A DNA stretch of 64,000 bases from Mesaphorura yosii (taxonomy: Eukaryota; Arthropoda; Collembola; Poduromorpha; Tullbergiidae). The notes under the pieces are model-generated. The model was given only the letters and a program-made list of their open reading frames with translations. It was not told where the DNA came from and searched no databases. Both the position numbers and the translations under genes were made by a program. Below, piece after piece: positions 11,258 to 20,492 of the stretch (the stretch's first letter is position 1; each line of letters opens with the position of its first letter). The DNA lies in assembly GCA_009869945.1 (NCBI GenBank), contig WIXG01000327.1, positions 24,161 to 88,160 on the forward strand, read 5' to 3'.

Positions 11258-11756
11258 GAATTTCGCAATCCGAAATAGTAGAAGAATGACAGGAATGGAC
11301 TCGACAAAAGAGTAGACAGAATTTCAAGTACGAAAGTGGAGCAGTGCACACAAAAATTGGTACGTAGTGTAGAATAGAAAGGAAGAAGGAGGATGCTGCA
11401 TAATATGAGATCCATCATCTGTGCGAAACACACAGAACATCAGCGAGCAGTGGCGGAGAATTACGAGAGACGAGCACGAGAGGAGCCTCTCCTTTGGTGA
11501 GACTCACCTCTCTGCACTTTGGTGAGCACTGATCGTGAGCATCTCTTGAATACACGCGTCCCGATGCGGCTCCTGTCTCAGCAGCGTCCGTCCCATGAAA
11601 CAACGCAATGAGTTGAACTTGACCGTTTGATGACGACGGCTGGCTGGCCGGGCCGGTTTACATCTTCAGCTTCCGCATTTCAGCGCGCCCGTGCCGTAGT
11701 CTGCACTTTGTCGCCCGTGTAGCAGCAGTTGTGATTATCTCCGAGTGCCATCCGTC
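11258..11756. other. Divergent promoter region, no gene seen
   Basis: About 500 nt between the minus-strand MARVEL gene and the plus-strand acidic secreted gene. Only overlapping short frames occur. No TATA box was recognised for the plus-strand gene. Confidence 0.5.
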
Positions 11757-12580
11757 ATGGGTCGACTGCTCCTCTCCACTTCGCTCCTTCTGGTAAGTCG
11801 GTGGCTGGAGGAATTCCATTTGTCGTTGACTCTGTAAGTGGTGTTCGTATGCAGGTCCTCGCCGCCTTCGCACGGCTACCGGGCTCTGAGGGGGCCCCTC
11901 TGCACCCGTACTCTGAAGAGGATGGACTCGTCCTCGTCCAACTCCAGCCAGAGCAGCCAGGATTTCGTCTTCCGAGAAGGGAGAACGAGCTGGACTCTGC
12001 AGTGGTAGAAGAGGAGGATGATGATGATGATAAGAGCGATGAAGACGATGATGAGAAGAGTGAAGAGGAGAAAGAAGTGGACGATGAAGACAAAGAGGAG
12101 GAGGAGGATGACGATAAGAGCGAAGAGGATGACGATGAAGACAAGAGCGATGAAGATGACGAGGACAAAGACGATGAGGACTCTAGCCCCGTTGAGGTCT
12201 CCGTTCCGGCCTCCCCTGCACCCGCTCCCATCCAAGTCCCCGTCCTCCCTGGAGATGATGAAGTCGCCCTCGCAGGCTCCGTTGGTGTGCTAACGCCAGA
12301 GGAGGCGGAGATAGCAGCAGCCGTCCCTTCATCCCCACCATTGTTGAGGAGGATGGTCGTGCTGCAAGATGATGATGATGAGGAGGAGGAAGAATACGAT
12401 GAGGAAGATGATGACGAAGAAGACGACCGCCGCCGCTTCCTCTTTATAGGCCCAAACACTAGTTATGGCTGGCATGGCTCCTGGTCAAGGCCCTACTCTA
12501 AATACAATTACCATCATAAACGCGAACATGATAAGAAGGCTATAACGTATCATCATGGGTTCTACACGGGGCTTTACTAA
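11757..12580 (+). CDS. Asp/Glu-rich secreted protein
   Basis: Exon 1 (11757-11792) gives MGRLLLSTSLLL. A 62-nt intron (11793-11854) splits the signal peptide, and exon 2 (11855-12580) completes it (VLAAFARLPGSEG). The protein is about 253 aa. Residues about 55-135 are a nearly continuous acidic block of DDDDK, DEDDDEK and similar units. A Pro/Val-rich spacer follows, then a second acidic block (about 200-218). The C-terminal about 35 residues are Tyr/His/Trp-rich and basic (NTSYGWHGSWS, YNYHHKREHDKK). Such long acidic runs are known from calcium-binding and biomineral matrix proteins; a role in cuticle calcification or matrix assembly is inference. The signal-peptide-splitting intron matches the neighbouring cuticle-type genes on the other strand. 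Confidence 0.8.
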
Positions 12581-12643
12581 GTGTAGGGGCGTGTAGAGTT
12601 TGGAAGACAGGGAACTTGTGTGAATTGTTGATTCGTGATCGGG

Positions 12644-12649
12644 AATAAA
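12644..12649 (+). terminator. Polyadenylation signal, Asp/Glu-rich gene
   Basis: AATAAA 63 nt after the stop codon. Confidence 0.7.
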
Positions 12650-12892
12650 AGAGTGCTGGAATTCTGTTTGTACTGATTTCTTCGGAAACAAAGGAGTAGG
12701 AATCGACCAGTTGGAATCGTGGGATTCATTGACCCTGTCCGTCGTCGTCATCGGTGGCCAGGCGAGGACGTCGCCCCGTCCTGGCCCGAGAGAACGAGTT
12801 TCGCGAGACCACTTTTTTAATGCGACAGGGTGCGAAAAGAGTTTCAACAAGACTTTCAGTTGGGCTTTTCAGAGCATGCATTGACAAGAGTT

Positions 12893-12898
12893 TTATTT
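12893..12898 (-). terminator. Polyadenylation signal, Gly-rich gene 1
   Basis: AATAAA on the minus strand, about 120 nt beyond the stop codon at 13020. It converges on the plus-strand gene's signal. Confidence 0.65.
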
Positions 12899-13019
12899 TG
12901 GACCCCCATTCTTTTACACAGTGTGTGGTACTCGTGATAATTGAGAAAATTTTGAACAGAAATGCTGAGCTGAGATCTCGCCGTCTCCGCCGCCGTTGAA
13001 TTCCGAATTATTGCCTGGT

Positions 13020-13820
13020 TTACCATCCCCACCCAACATAGATAGGTTTATGCTGTTTAATGACCGGGCCGGGGGCGTGGATCACTGGGGGAGGAGAGTA
13101 GGGAATATTAGGTGCTGGGTGGTGAATATGTTTCTGGGGGACGGGATTCTTCCAGCCCCAGCCGTGGCCGCCACCGCCACCGCCGCCGCCTCCTCCTCCT
13201 CCGCCACCATAACCTCCTCCATAACCTCCACCGCCTCCTCCTCCATAACCACCTCCTCCACCACCATGCTGGACGATTAAAGGAGGGCCTTGGCTATGGC
13301 CACCTCCACCATATCCACCACCTCCTCCTCCTCCCCTTCCCCCACCACCACCACCGCCTCCATGTCCTCCCTTCTGGTGGTGTTCTGGACCCCAGTAGTA
13401 CCAGAACCCTCCTTTGCCGTCTTGGTGGCCGAAATTATTACCACCGTGGCCTCCTGAGTTGCCGCCCCAGCCTCCTCCTCCTCCGCTGCCTCCACCGCCA
13501 CCGCCATAGCCTCCACCGCCACCACCATAGCCACCACCCTTCTTCCTGCTCTGGCGGAAGGTGTAGACCGGTTCATAAACAGGGTAGATTGGTGAATCGT
13601 CATAGTCGTAGTAGTCATCCAGATAGTACGAGGCGTAGCGGGGCTCTACATCGGGCCAGTAGTACTGGGCCACTGTTAAGGGCACGATGGCTCCGAGGAG
13701 GAGCAGGGCCTGTGGACAGGAGAAATAGGTGGATTAATGCACTTGGACTGGAACTGCACTTGAAGTTCGAAGGGACCGGTGTGAAATGAAAGAGAGATGG
13801 CTTACCAGGTACGAGTTCAT
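13020..13820 (-). CDS. Glycine-rich secreted (cuticle-type) protein 1
   Basis: Exon 1 (13820-13806) encodes MNSYL. An intron (13805-13710) splits the signal peptide, and exon 2 (13709-13020) encodes the rest; about 234 aa. The signal peptide is MNSYL plus ALLLLGAIVPLTVA. A Tyr/Asp-rich segment (DDYYDYDDSPIYPVYEPVY) follows, then a long Gly-rich region with GGGYGGG repeats broken by a WYYWGPEHHQ island. The end (about 45 aa) is His/Pro/Ile-rich (HIHHPAPNIPY, VIKQHKPIYVGWGW). The layout is shared with the gene at 15068-15643, including basic KK before the Gly block and a PVIxxxxP tail, so the two look like diverged tandem duplicates. A structural cuticle or extracellular matrix role is inferred from composition. 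The antisense His-rich frame is a shadow. Confidence 0.85.
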
Positions 13821-13934
13821 GGCCGCTGCTGGCTTACGATAACTGACTTCTTTTGAATTCGCTCACGATTTGCACTAAACTACTCTCCGCCGATCGCGAC
13901 TGGACTGTAGGAGCTCGAGAGAGACCGGGCCCGT

Positions 13935-13941
13935 TTTTATA
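13935..13941 (-). promoter_or_regulatory. TATA box, Gly-rich gene 1
   Basis: TATAAAA on the minus strand, about 115 nt upstream of the ATG. Confidence 0.7.
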
Positions 13942-14998
13942 ACCTCTGCGGACAGCGATTGTTTGATCGGCTGTTGAATGAGTGGAGTGTCTGTGTATGA
14001 CTTGTCCAGCTCTGGTTTGCTGGTGAAAACACGTTTTTTTTCATGTAAACTCCTTTGCTCGGAGCAGCAACGACCGATTAAAAGATGACGGAGAGATGCG
14101 CTTCTTTTCTCCACCGTACTCTTGCAGCACACGGACCTTCGCATAAGACCGGCTTTTTTTTACATCGGCTCTTTAATTACATGTGATCGTTGAACTCTGC
14201 TCATGAGCATCAGCAGCAACAACTCTACCGAAGGTAAACAAGTCGGGGTTGGGTAATGAACTTGAGGACGGAGGAATTTTTGAGCCGGCTTGAGTGTGAT
14301 TAATTACTCGTGAGAGATCAGCGAACCCCCTCTCTTTTCATCCGTGATTCTCGACTTTTCTCGGCTGTTTAACGGCGCGGCTCCAGCAACACCCTCGGCA
14401 CCCTACCCCAAATTGGGGTGTGCATGAGAGCCTCTGCCATGAGTCAAAGGGCACAACTCTCGGCTACTCGTCCTTCTAACGGACTTTTGTTGCCTGCCCC
14501 GGGAGAAAATGCTCGAATGTTCACGGTAGATGCCGAGTGTCATATTCGAGGGCTCAGGCCCCGTAATGTCAGGCCGGTTCACGCTGAAGACGGTCAAGAG
14601 TGCACGAATCCGCAGAATGTTGCGGGCTACTGCAATTTCAGGATGACTACGTCGGATTTGCTCGACACACCGCTTTCAAAAGCGCACGCTCCATGGTCGG
14701 CCACCGCGACCCCGAAGCCCTGGAAATAGCACTGTTGCACTGATCCAGGACCCTGGGCAAAGGGATTTGGATTTCATTTGCGTGGTGGGGCCAGCAATCT
14801 CCCAGCATCGACTACCAAAAATGGCGACCGGACCACTTTGCAAACTCGCGCCCAGAAAAGTCCCACCGCCCGATCCTGCCCACATTTTCTGTTCACGCAA
14901 GCAGGCAGACCGAAATTCGGACTCATGATAATCTCTTAAACCTAAAGATTCCATCAGAGTGCAGGAAAAACGAAAGAAAGTGGACTTGCAAAATTCTC
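13942..14998. other. Intergenic, no gene seen
   Basis: Upstream region of Gly-rich gene 1. Two overlapping frames of about 100 codons at 14418-14954 lie on opposite strands and have no recognisable features. Confidence 0.5.
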
Positions 14999-15004
14999 TT
15001 TATT
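14999..15004 (-). terminator. Polyadenylation signal, Gly-rich gene 2
   Basis: AATAAA on the minus strand, 64 nt beyond the stop codon. Confidence 0.7.
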
Positions 15005-15067
15005 ACCGCTCTCGTGTTTAATACCACTCACAAAATAAGTGCACTGTGATTCAGGAGGCCGCACTTT

Positions 15068-15643
15068 TTAGTGCCACCCACCCCACCCTTTGTGCTGGGG
15101 CTGGGGCTTTTTAACATAGTAGTAGTCAGTTACGTAAGTCGGCTTCCCCGTTATTATCTGGGGTGGTCCAGTCAAATGAAACACTGGCTTCTCATAGGTA
15201 TGGATTACTTGGGGGAGGACATGGTGGCCCCATCCGTGTCCGCCGCCACCACCACCTCCACCGCCACCGCCACCGCCACCTCCGTAGCCACCCTTGTTCT
15301 TTTTACGGGGAGTTCTTGTTGGGAGGACGTAGACTGGTTCATCATCGTACTCATCGGAGGATCCGTAGTAGTAATTTGGGGCGTATGACCAGGGGTTGAA
15401 GGAGCTCCTTGCTAGGCGTTGCTGCAAATAGGGCCATGGTTGGACGGCTACAGGTTCGTCCTGAACTACTTCATCGGGGTCTTCTAGTCCATAGTAAGAT
15501 GGGGGGTAGGGGCTCCAGAAGAGCTGGGCAGAGGCCACCGTAGTGAAAAGGAGGAGCGCCTGCGCACAGAGTTCCGATTAGGATTGGTCACAAGAATTGA
15601 CAAGACAGGTCAAGAGTGTGGGACTTACCAGGTAAGACTGCAT
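15068..15643 (-). CDS. Glycine-rich secreted (cuticle-type) protein 2
   Basis: Exon 1 (15643-15629) encodes MQSYL, followed by an intron (15628-15560), then exon 2 (15559-15068); about 168 aa. The signal peptide is MQSYL plus ALLLFTTVASA. The mature protein starts QLFWSPYPPSYYG, has an acidic Pro/Val segment, a Tyr-rich stretch (YYYGSSDEYDDEPVYVLP), a basic TPRKKNKGG link, about 18 Gly in a row with one Tyr, then HGWGHH and a tail with PVFHLTGPPQIITGKP and YYYVKKP. It resembles protein 1 in order and spacing, with a shorter Gly block. A role in cuticle or matrix is inferred. The start is set by the TATA box and by the shared 5-codon first exon. Confidence 0.85.
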
Positions 15644-15720
15644 CTTCGCTGCTGCAAGGCGAGTATCCGGTCCGAGTATGAAAGTGAGAGTGAAACTGGT
15701 GTCGAGTCTCGCTCCGCTGT

Positions 15721-15727
15721 TTTTATA
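15721..15727 (-). promoter_or_regulatory. TATA box, Gly-rich gene 2
   Basis: TATAAAA on the minus strand, 78 nt upstream of the ATG. Confidence 0.7.
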
Positions 15728-16359
15728 TCCGAGACGAGGGTTGGATGGCTGCTGCTGCGGTGGCTGGACGACCGTGTGCGTGTGAGATTCGTTGCGAATA
15801 CTTTTCTTTGCAGTCTCTTCGATGCTTTCCCTTGCGTGTGGATGGATTTACAGCCGTAGCGAGCCTCCTGTTCTGTTATGTGCGCCGAGTGGCTCGCTGG
15901 AGCTCCAGGACCGCTTCCATCGAGGGCTCGGGGGCCGGCTTCAGCTGGCGGGACTGCTCCGCTCGATACAAAACTTGCTTAACGAAACATTAACTGGCAT
16001 AAGGGAGACGCATGTAAGGAGCTATTGGCCACCCTTGCCCTCGGATTGCCTGGCTCCGCGACGAATCCGCCTCGGTGGATCCGTTCTCGAAAAGAGGCTC
16101 TCAATTCAAGCATTCGCATTCACCCGGTCGCAAATCTCTCGAAATCAAGGTCCATCAGGGCATATTAAGGCTGATGGATGATCTTGTGTCTTTTATGCAG
16201 GGAAACTGGTTTCCCCATTATAAAGGAAACTCGTTCTCTCGAGAACAAGACAACGAACTCGCTCCTCTGCTGTTAATCACGACTCGTCTACTGACTTCTT
16301 ACAACTTTAAATTTTCAAGTTTTCCTGCGTATTGTTTTGGGTCAACGCACGATGGTAGC
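15728..16359. other. Intergenic, no gene seen
   Basis: Upstream of Gly-rich gene 2. Overlapping short frames only. Confidence 0.45.
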
Positions 16360-16572
16360 TTTGGCCGAGCGCCTCGAGCCCCTGCCTGGCGGTGGAGGGC
16401 TCGGCCCTTTGAATCCTTCGCTCCGTGGTAGCGGCGTGACCCGCTGCTAAAGCAGACCGCCACCGGCGGAGAAAACCATCCAGGAAAGGGGATTTCCGCC
16501 ACCGAATTTGTGAGCGAGGCGCGGAGTCGCAAGACGACAGCCGAATCCTCAACAGACGTGCGATTTATTGGG
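16360..16572 (+). repeat. Dispersed multi-hairpin element, copy B (long form)
   Basis: Hairpin 1 has arms GGCCGAGC (16363-16370) and GCTCGGCC (16399-16406). The conserved core TGAATCCTTCGCTCCGTGG follows, then a TAGCGG/CTGCTA stem and CCGCC-ACC-GGCGG. Unlike the short copies it continues with a tail from GAATTTGTGAGCGAGGCGCGGAG to CAACAGACGTGCGATTTA. That tail is shared with the 47-kb copy. This is the only copy outside an intron. Confidence 0.75.
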
Positions 16573-16837
16573 ACTCACCCGGAAAATTCAAGGTCCTCCT
16601 CAAACCAAACACTCAAAACAGAACAAAACTCGCCAATGATCACAACTTTTCAAACTCTCAGAACCCCAGGAAAAATCCAAATCTCGAATGATCCCAAATC
16701 AAAGGAATTTGCTAATGATCAGAATTTCAAAGTCCGGGAAAGCATGAAAAGGCCCTCTGGACCGCATTCGTCGTCTAACACTCAAATTGTACACAGTTTT
16801 TTTTTTTTATAAAAAACACTCCAACACACTCGCATAA
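16573..16837. other. Intergenic
   Basis: Contains a poly-T run at about 16795-16808. Nothing else recognised. Confidence 0.45.
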
Positions 16838-16843
16838 TTTATT
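16838..16843 (-). terminator. Polyadenylation signal, Lys-rich gene
   Basis: AATAAA on the minus strand, 150 nt beyond the stop codon. Confidence 0.6.
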
Positions 16844-16992
16844 AAACCTCCAACAACAACAAAAACAAATCATAAGTTAGACATGGCGCAGATGACTGAA
16901 TGAGTAATCAGGGAGTCAAGATCATCGTCTCTCGATGGCGGGCCGAGCGGGGTGGAAAATCGGCCTGCTGGTGTAAAGTAGAGACTTTGGGT

Positions 16993-18382
16993 TTACTCCT
17001 CATAGCCACCATACCCACCATATCCGCCGTAGCCTCCGTATCCTGCAGGAAAATCGGGTAAAACACGTTAGCTTAGATCAATAGAAAAGGATAAAATCAA
17101 AAGAGGAGTCTAACCTCCATACCCACCTCCACCACCGCCCTGTCCACCTCCTTGTCCTCCCCATCCCCATCCACCGCCTCCCCCACCACCCTTCTTGTGA
17201 GCCTTCTTCTGGGCCTTTTGCTTCTTCTTCTGGGCCTTCTGCTTCTTCTTGGCTGCCTTCTTTTTAGCCTTTTGTGACTTCTTATCCCCTGCGCCGTGGT
17301 GGTAGGAGCCCCAACCGTAGCCGTAGGGTTGCCATCCGTGGCCACCGGATTGGACGCCGTGGCCACCTGACTGCTGCTGGCCCTTCCATCCGTAACTATT
17401 GTGGGGGTGATAGCCGTATCTGACATTAGCACAATTATGTATGAGGAGGGGATTTATTTACAGTGGGGGATTGACTGTTGAGGGGTTAATTACCTGATGT
17501 ACACGGGCCGGAAGAGGAACTCAGACTGCTCGAGGTCCTCGGAGCTGGACTCCTCCGCGTGGGAGAGGGCGAGGGCGAGGAGCAGTGCTCCTGCGATGGG
17601 GATCTGCCGAATTAAGAGAAGTGAGAAATTAGTCAAATCTCGAGTAAATCAAAAGGTGAAACTCGGAAAGGAGTCCCAAGTCAAAAGATTTCGAATGCGA
17701 AATGCGAAAATTCTCGTGGTGTGCTCTCCTTGCAGCAGTGAAACCAGTTCAGCCCCGTTTGAATGAACTTGAACTTGACTCGTTATGGGTGATTGTTTCG
17801 AGCTAATGCTGCTGTTGTGCTCTCGTCGAACCGGTTCTGCGAGTCGCTCTCGACCCCAACTACGTTAAAGAGTAAAGTTAAAGAGTCGAGTTTGCGAACG
17901 CGACTGGCTTTAAAGAGTTCATCGACTCTGCTCTCTGCAGGCTCTTTGAGAGTTTCCTGATCTCCTGTGTGATTTACTTGACCGTATTGCACGCACGGAG
18001 TTCAAGGAACGGGGAAATCCGATTGCGGGACTAAAAATCACCGAATTCTGGAGCTGCGGCTCAATAAGTTCGGTTGGCCTGACTCTGAGCAGTCTGTACA
18101 AGACTCGGAGCCCAACTCTCTAATCCGATCGTTCAGCTGTGCTGCGAAGGGGGGGCTCGACTGCTCAAAACTCGGGAGGGACTTTGTGCGAGCACGGAGA
18201 GCGTAAACTTTCACCGCACTCGGCACGCGTGAGCGGTGTCCAGCCGGGATTCCGCCACTGTCCAGTGGCGGCGGCAGCACAGCAGCACAGCACTTTTGCC
18301 CAGACAGAATTTCACCGTACGGAGAGAAGCTGACTTTGAAAAGTTGAGGAAACTCGAGAAAACTTACCAGATACTTGATCAT
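16993..18382 (-). CDS. Lys/Gln/Ala- and Gly-rich secreted protein
   Basis: Exons 18382-18368, 17603-17494, 17419-17115 and 17042-16993; about 159 aa. Exon 1 is MIKYL; exon 2 completes the signal peptide (IPIAGALLLALALSHA) and adds an acidic stretch (EESSSEDLEQSE). Exon 3 begins with His/Gly/Gln/Tyr-rich sequence (HPHNSYGWKGQQQSGGHG), then about 32 residues made of Lys with Gln and Ala (KKKQKAQ units), then GGGGWGWGGQGGGQ. Exon 4 is a GGY repeat ending YEE. Splice phases agree at each junction. Intron 1 is 764 nt, the others 72-74 nt. An acidic head, basic centre and Gly/Tyr tail suggest a matrix protein able to cross-link through Lys or Tyr; this is inference. I do not recognise a named family. 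Confidence 0.8.
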
Positions 18383-18444
18383 GGTGGTGCACTCGCAGAA
18401 TTCAAACACGAGATTAAAAGCCCACCGAGAAGGGGCACGGTGCT

Positions 18445-18451
18445 TTTTATA
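18445..18451 (-). promoter_or_regulatory. TATA box, Lys-rich gene
   Basis: TATAAAA on the minus strand, 63 nt upstream of the ATG. Confidence 0.7.
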
Positions 18452-19490
18452 CGGCGAGTGGAATGGCAAAGAAGATGCACACACAAAGAAGCGGTGCAAA
18501 AGAGACGGACGGGTAGAGAAGTAAAGCCACAGGAGTCTGGCAGCTTACAAGTTTTCGCGAAGAGGTCAAGTTCTTTCACCCCCAATTCGAAGACGAGCGA
18601 GTAGCAAGGCAGAGGACGGCAGAGGAGAAGAAGTTTTGGGGTGCAAGATTTCGTACGTGGCAGGGTAGCAGAGGCAAAACACTGCGGCAGCCTAAGAGGC
18701 AGACATTGAGAAAACAAGAACACGACATCGCACTGCAAGGAATCGGCCAAAACGGATTTCGAGAAACTCGTATTTTTTTAGTGCAATCACCCTTTCGCAA
18801 CCATCGTAGCAGGATTCCCTTCCCATTATTACAGCAGCAGCAATGTAGAGAAAACCAGTTCAAGCAGCAGTACACAATGTTTATGATCGGCTGACAGCGA
18901 ACGACGAGAAGAAGAAGAAGCAGGGCAGATGCAAGAAGACAGAAGTTCTCAACTCCTCAACTCTTTTGGGAAAGTCTTCAGTACGCGAAGCTCCACTTTC
19001 TTCCTTGTCCGCCACAGCCTGAACTCGGCCATTGACGAGGGCGACTGAGCATCAGCACTCGTTGACCTACAGTTCCACATTCCCCAAAACCCAAACGATG
19101 ATTATGACTGTTAACACCCAAAAGCTGAAGCTCGAATGCGAGATGAGTGCGAGACTGATGTCAGAGCTCCAGCGTCGGAATGAGGCGGCGGCTGGCAACA
19201 TGGCGTCTTAGACTGCTGGCTCTGCCAGACAGCCGCAATGCCTCTGACCGGGCACAGGTAGCACACCGCTTTCATCGCACTCTGGTGGCGGTCACGGCAG
19301 AGAGACACCGTTAGAAAGCTCACTCGAACCCAATCTCGAAATGGAGCCCAAGCCAGAGTTCAGCGGGCCACGCCGAGACCGGGGCGAGTGGCCGGTCCCC
19401 CGGCACTTTCCATCTATCCCACCTCGACCATCGCTTCAGGCACTGGAGTAAATTAGGAAGTCTGAATCGTGTAGAGGGAGTTTATTTCCG
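18452..19490. other. Intergenic, no gene seen
   Basis: About 1 kb between two cuticle-type genes. Overlapping frames of 60-120 codons on both strands lack any domain. Confidence 0.5.
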
Positions 19491-19496
19491 GTTCGA
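19491..19496 (-). terminator. Polyadenylation signal, Tyr/Asn/Gln-rich gene
   Basis: AATAAA on the minus strand, 61 nt beyond the stop codon. Confidence 0.7.
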
Positions 19497-19556
19497 CAAA
19501 ATTCCGAGACAAAGAGAGCAAGAGTAACATTAAGTTCGTGGTGGTAGTCTAATTGA

Positions 19557-20398
19557 TTAGTGGCCGCCTCCATACCCGTACCCCGACCCATAACCCCCTC
19601 CATAAGTCGGGAGCTGCTGCTGCTGCTGGTTATTGTAGTACTGGTTATTGTAGTACTGATTATTATTGTAGTAGTCTTTCTGGTCCTGCTGTTGCTGATT
19701 ATTATAATAGTTTTGATTATTGTAGTAGTAGTCTTTCTGGTCCTGTTGCTGCTGATTATTGTAATAGTTTTGATTATTGTAGTACTCCTGGTTGTAGTTT
19801 TGGTTGTTGTAGTAGTCTTGTTGCTGCTGCTGATTGTTATAGTAAGAATTGTATTTCTGCGCTTGGTAGTTGGAGTACCGTGAACCGAAATTGTAGACGG
19901 GTGAGTAGTTGTTGCTGTATTGGGGGCGCTGATATTGCTGGTAGCCTCCGTATCCTCCGGCGTACCCCTGCCCATACCCTCCATACTGCTGCTGGGGGTA
20001 GTAGTAAACAGGGTAGTAGATGGTTGTTGTAGACCCACCGTACCCGTACCCGTAGTCTCCTCCACCGTACCTTTGAGTTAGAATTAGGAATGGTCGTTAG
20101 AAGTGAGTCCCTTTGTTTGCCCCCGCAAAAAAAAAATTCATAAAACACTCACTTTCCGCCCTTGTTCTTGAAGAAGCTGCGTTTCGAACGAGTGGGGGCT
20201 GGCTTCGTGTCCACCGCCGGCGCTGGAGCCATTGTTGTGGTGGTGGTTGTAGTTGGCTCCTCCGCTGCCATCACAACGGCGGCGGCGAGGAGGACCTGTA
20301 AAGTGGCGACTTTGTTAGAAAAACTGCAAACTGAAAGATCAAAATTCAGAGACGAACGAGAATTCACTCACCATCGAGAAGATTGTTGTGGAATGCAT
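19557..20398 (-). CDS. Tyr/Asn/Gln-rich prion-like secreted protein
   Basis: Exons 20398-20372, 20295-20153 and 20070-19557; about 227 aa. The signal peptide is split by intron 1: MHSTTIFSM plus VLLAAAVVMAAEE. Exon 2 continues with a Thr/Pro/Ala segment and a furin-like site, RSKR, followed by SFFKNKGGK. Exon 3 starts GGGDYGYGYGG, then QQQYGGYGQGY units. From about residue 125 to the end it is a repeat of YYNNQQQQQD and NQNYYNNQ units with two DQKDYY inserts. It closes with GGGYGSGYGYGGGH. Nearly half of the mature residues are Tyr, Asn or Gln. Such composition is typical of prion-like, self-assembling domains and of some silk, adhesive or cuticle proteins; the function is inference. Introns are 76 and 82 nt. 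Confidence 0.83.
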
Positions 20399-20485
20399 CT
20401 TGCGGTGCTTGTGGCTAGGATTTCACTTTTGATCGTGTTCACGGTGTCCGAGAGAATTGCGTGGCCAGGACAGTGGTCGGTCCCC

Positions 20486-20492
20486 TTTTATA
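20486..20492 (-). promoter_or_regulatory. TATA box, Tyr/Asn/Gln-rich gene
   Basis: TATAAAA on the minus strand, 88 nt upstream of the ATG. Confidence 0.7.

Noticed and set aside
11755-12459. Minus-strand Ser-rich frame opposite the Asp/Glu-rich gene
   Set aside because: Poly-Ser is the antisense of GAN codons. The plus strand has the signal peptide, intron and polyadenylation signal.
13112-13789. Long plus-strand frame rich in His/Leu/Arg, antisense to Gly-rich gene 1
   Set aside because: It is the complement of GGN codons. The minus strand has a signal peptide, splice sites, TATA box and polyadenylation signal; the plus strand has none.
13020-13820. Antimicrobial glycine-rich peptide gene
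   Set aside because: Possible by composition, but the long Tyr/Asp head, tandem copies and TATA-driven plan fit a cuticle or matrix protein better.
19436-20065. 209-codon Thr-rich minus-strand frame
   Set aside because: It is an alternate frame of the Tyr/Asn/Gln-rich exon, where TAC/AAC repeats read as ACA/ACT. Splice phases and signal peptide support the other frame.
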